The notes under the pieces are model-generated. The model was given only the letters and a program-made list of their open reading frames with translations. It was not told where the DNA came from and did no database searches. From NCBI RefSeq assembly GCF_000739015.1, contig NZ_JPUG01000005.1, forward strand, positions 1-42,561: a stretch of DNA of 42,561 nt, read 5' to 3'. This document shows positions 40,797-42,561 of this stretch, in pieces. The position numbers and the translations under genes are program-made. Each line of letters begins with the position of its first letter. Within the stretch, counting starts at the first letter, position 1. The DNA comes from Microvirga sp. BSC39 (lineage in GTDB: Bacteria; Pseudomonadota; Alphaproteobacteria; Rhizobiales; Beijerinckiaceae).

Positions 40797-41237
40797 ATGA
40801 AAGCGCGGGTTAAGCTGGTCGATGGGATGATGTTCGTGGGCGAATCCGGCAGCGGACATGCGGTCGTGATGGATGGCGCACCTGAATATGGCGGGCGCAA
40901 TCTCGGGATCCGCCCCATGGAGATGCTGCTGATCGGCCTTGGCGGCTGCACGGCTTTCGATGTGGTGCAGATCCTCAGAAAGGGCCGGGAGCAGGTTTCG
41001 GATTGCCAGATCGAGGTCGTCGCAGAGCGTGCCGAGACCGATCCGAAGGTGTTCACGAAGATTCACCTGGAATACCGTGTCGCCGGTAAGGATCTGGCGC
41101 CGGCCAAGGTGGAGCGGGCGATCCAGCTATCCAAAGAGAAGTACTGCTCAGCCTCGATCATGCTCGGTGCTGTGGCCGAGATCACCCATAGCTGGACGGC
41201 CGTGGACGAAGCGGCGGAGCCGGAGGTCGCATCTTAG
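40797..41237 (+). CDS. OsmC-family protein (YhfA-like)
   Basis: OsmC/Ohr-type proteins reduce organic hydroperoxides through two cysteines. The 146-residue protein has Cys51 in LIGLGGCTAFDVVQILRK and Cys117 in KYCSASIMLG, the paired redox cysteines of the fold. The sequence is closest in style to the YhfA/OsmC-like subgroup rather than Ohr. The open frame starts at 40779, but the ATG at 40797 has GAGGAAG seven bases upstream and gives the usual start. The 167 bases between its stop and the IS30 element hold nothing I can identify. Confidence 0.9.
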   Translation: MKARVKLVDGMMFVGESGSGHAVVMDGAPEYGGRNLGIRPMEMLLIGLGGCTAFDVVQILRKGREQVSDCQIEVVAERAETDPKVFTKIHLEYRVAGKDLAPAKVERAIQLSKEKYCSASIMLGAVAEITHSWTAVDEAAEPEVAS

Positions 41238-41404
41238 GCCTTGAGCTTGGGCCGCCTGGGATCCAGAGCTGCGCTCCATTGAACATGCTCAGGCTGACGC
41301 CGTGTGATGATCGGCAACCACGGGCCGGTCATCGCCAATTGCAAATTCCTCGCCAAAAGCTCCAGACGGAGTGCCTCAGCTCCGAGGGGAGAGGCTGACA
41401 GCCT

Positions 41405-42554
41405 GTGGAATCAAGCCGAGGTGCGACGGTTGGCGGGTCATCGGTCTCGGGTCGGTCAGGGGCTGCCGGGGCGGAGTTGGTTAGGGTTGCGCAGCCCCGG
41501 CAGCCTCGGATCCAGAGAGCTCATCAGGACCTCTTCAGGTGTGCGATAGCCCAGGCATTTGCGTGGGGTCGCGTTGAGCCGATCACAGATCTCAAGCAGA
41601 GCCTCCTCAGGCAAAGCGGCAATGTCCGTGTCCCGTGACAGGAAGCGCCGGACCCGGCCATTGGTGTTCTCGACCGAACCCTTCTGCCACGGGGCCTGCG
41701 GCTTGCAGAAGTAGCTGTCCATGCCGAGCTTCTGCTTGAGCAACGGGTAAGAGGCAAACTCCGTCCCGCGGTCGAACGTGATCGATAGACGCGCCGTCTC
41801 CGGCAGGACCTTCAGCTTCTCGATCATGCCGGTCATGACCCCGGTTGAGTTGCGATCCGGGTTGCGGGTCAGGATCGTGTACCGGCTTTGGCGCTCGACG
41901 AGCGAGGTCAAGTTGCGCTTTCCCAGATCCTTACGGAACATCATCAGATCGCCTTCCCAGTGACCAAAGCTCGTGTGGTCTGCGATCTCCGCCGGGCGCT
42001 GCTCGATGGTGTTGCCCGCCGGAATGAAGAGACCGCGAGGCTTCCGCTGGTAACGGGCCCGCCGCCGGCGCCGTGCCATGGGCAGATCCTGGTACAGTCC
42101 GAGCTGTTGCCCTTGAGAGCTGTAGACGAACCGGTAGATCGTCTCGTGCGACAGCCGTTCAGGCGCCCCGGATGCCCGCAGGCGGCCAGCGATCTGCTCT
42201 GGCGACCATCCAGCTTTCAGACGGTCCATGACGTAGACTGCGAGCACCGGTGTGCGGGAGAGTTTGCCCAGACGCTGACGCCGGGCGCGGGCTTGCATGT
42301 CGGCCGCCACATGGAAATAGCCGCGATACAACGGCTCTTCATCGTGAACCCAGTTCCGTTTGATCTCGCGGTAGATGGTCGAACGGTGCCGCTGCAGGCG
42401 TTCAGCGATCACATTGATCGGGATCTTAGCCGCGTGCATGCGGGCGATCTCACGCCGCTCAGCCAGGCTCAGGTGGATGTAGGGCAGGGTCATTCGGCCT
42501 CCGAGTGCAAATCCTTTGTTTGTAACGGAATTCGCACCTCAGAATAGAATCCAC
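41405..42554 (-). mobile_element. IS30-family insertion sequence
   Basis: A single transposase gene is bracketed by imperfect inverted repeats. On the left, GTGGA (41405-41409) and GAGGTGCGA (41418-41426) read inward; on the right, TCGCACCTC (42532-42540) and TCCAC (42550-42554) are their complement, with a one-base difference in spacing. That gives an element of about 1150 bases, normal for IS30. The exact outer ends and any target duplication are not certain, because the window ends seven bases later. Confidence 0.65.
41456..42493 (-). CDS. IS30-family transposase
   Basis: The 345-residue protein starts with the IS30 helix-turn-helix (LSLAERREIARMH, then NVIAERLQRHRSTIYREIKRN). It has the second DNA-binding region WSPEQIAGRLR and a complete DDE catalytic triad: Asp182 in FGHWEGDLM, Asp241 in TFDRGTEFA and Glu275 in WQKGSVENTNGR. 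NATPRKCLGYRTPEE near the end is also typical. No frameshift or stop interrupts it, so it may be active. It lies inside the inverted repeats of the element at 41405-42554. Confidence 0.95.
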   Translation of the reverse strand: MTLPYIHLSLAERREIARMHAAKIPINVIAERLQRHRSTIYREIKRNWVHDEEPLYRGYFHVAADMQARARRQRLGKLSRTPVLAVYVMDRLKAGWSPEQIAGRLRASGAPERLSHETIYRFVYSSQGQQLGLYQDLPMARRRRRARYQRKPRGLFIPAGNTIEQRPAEIADHTSFGHWEGDLMMFRKDLGKRNLTSLVERQSRYTILTRNPDRNSTGVMTGMIEKLKVLPETARLSITFDRGTEFASYPLLKQKLGMDSYFCKPQAPWQKGSVENTNGRVRRFLSRDTDIAALPEEALLEICDRLNATPRKCLGYRTPEEVLMSSLDPRLPGLRNPNQLRPGSP

Positions 42555-42561
42555 CGCCCCT

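Overview
The window is about 42.5 kb of GC-rich (roughly 60-65% by eye), gene-dense chromosome. Gene order and protein types point to an alphaproteobacterium of the order Hyphomicrobiales (Rhizobiales), probably near the Microvirga/Methylobacterium/Bosea groups. The genus is inference; the order rests on ppiD-trp-moaC-moeA, tpiA-secG-pyrG, kdsA-eno-ftsB-pdhABC-lpdA, fused ispDF next to cinA, dusB-ntrBC-ntrYX and hfq-hflX all lying in one block. It is ordinary core genome flanked by two insertion sequences. I saw no rRNA, tRNA, CRISPR array or prophage, and no gene-free stretch longer than 300 bases.

Layout. 1-289: the 5' end of an IS5-family element running off the left edge. 342-8007 (minus): one tightly packed operon, ppiD-trpE-trpG-trpD-trpC-moaC-moeA, in which most junctions are 4-base ATGA overlaps or gaps under 60 bases. 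It combines periplasmic protein folding, tryptophan synthesis and molybdenum cofactor synthesis. 8144-11170 (plus): tpiA, secG and pyrG. 11228-15656: a VOC-fold protein, a DUF350 membrane protein, a small XRE-like regulator, kdsA, an MFS transporter and queF. 15803-24100 (plus): eno, ftsB, then the pyruvate dehydrogenase cluster pdhA-pdhB-DUF5076-pdhC-tautomerase-lpdA, with several palindromic repeats in its spacers.

24168-30509: a GFA-family zinc protein, an orphan HWE histidine kinase (minus), lipA, a small P-loop kinase and a COQ10/RatA-like START protein (plus), converging on cinA and ispDF (minus). LipA makes the lipoyl groups needed by the pyruvate dehydrogenase complex encoded just upstream, which carries lipoyl domains on both E1-beta and E2. 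30622-37936 (plus): dusB-ntrB-ntrC-ntrY-ntrX, the nitrogen-control two-component cluster, whose NtrX lacks the GAFTGA loop. 38171-41237: hfq, hflX, mazG (minus) and an OsmC-family protein. 41405-42554: an IS30-family element with imperfect terminal inverted repeats.

I found no convincing complete new system. The best leads are small: DUF5076 and an MSAD-like tautomerase embedded in the pyruvate dehydrogenase operon, stacked palindromes between pdhA and pdhB, a possible shared operator in front of the DUF350 and XRE-like genes, a possible CtrA box before ftsB, and NtrX without GAFTGA. Several starts were moved downstream of the longest open frame on the basis of ribosome binding sites and family N-termini: ppiD, tpiA, secG, trpC, the XRE-like gene, pdhA, pdhC, cinA, ispDF, ntrB, ntrX, hflX, osmC and the GFA gene.
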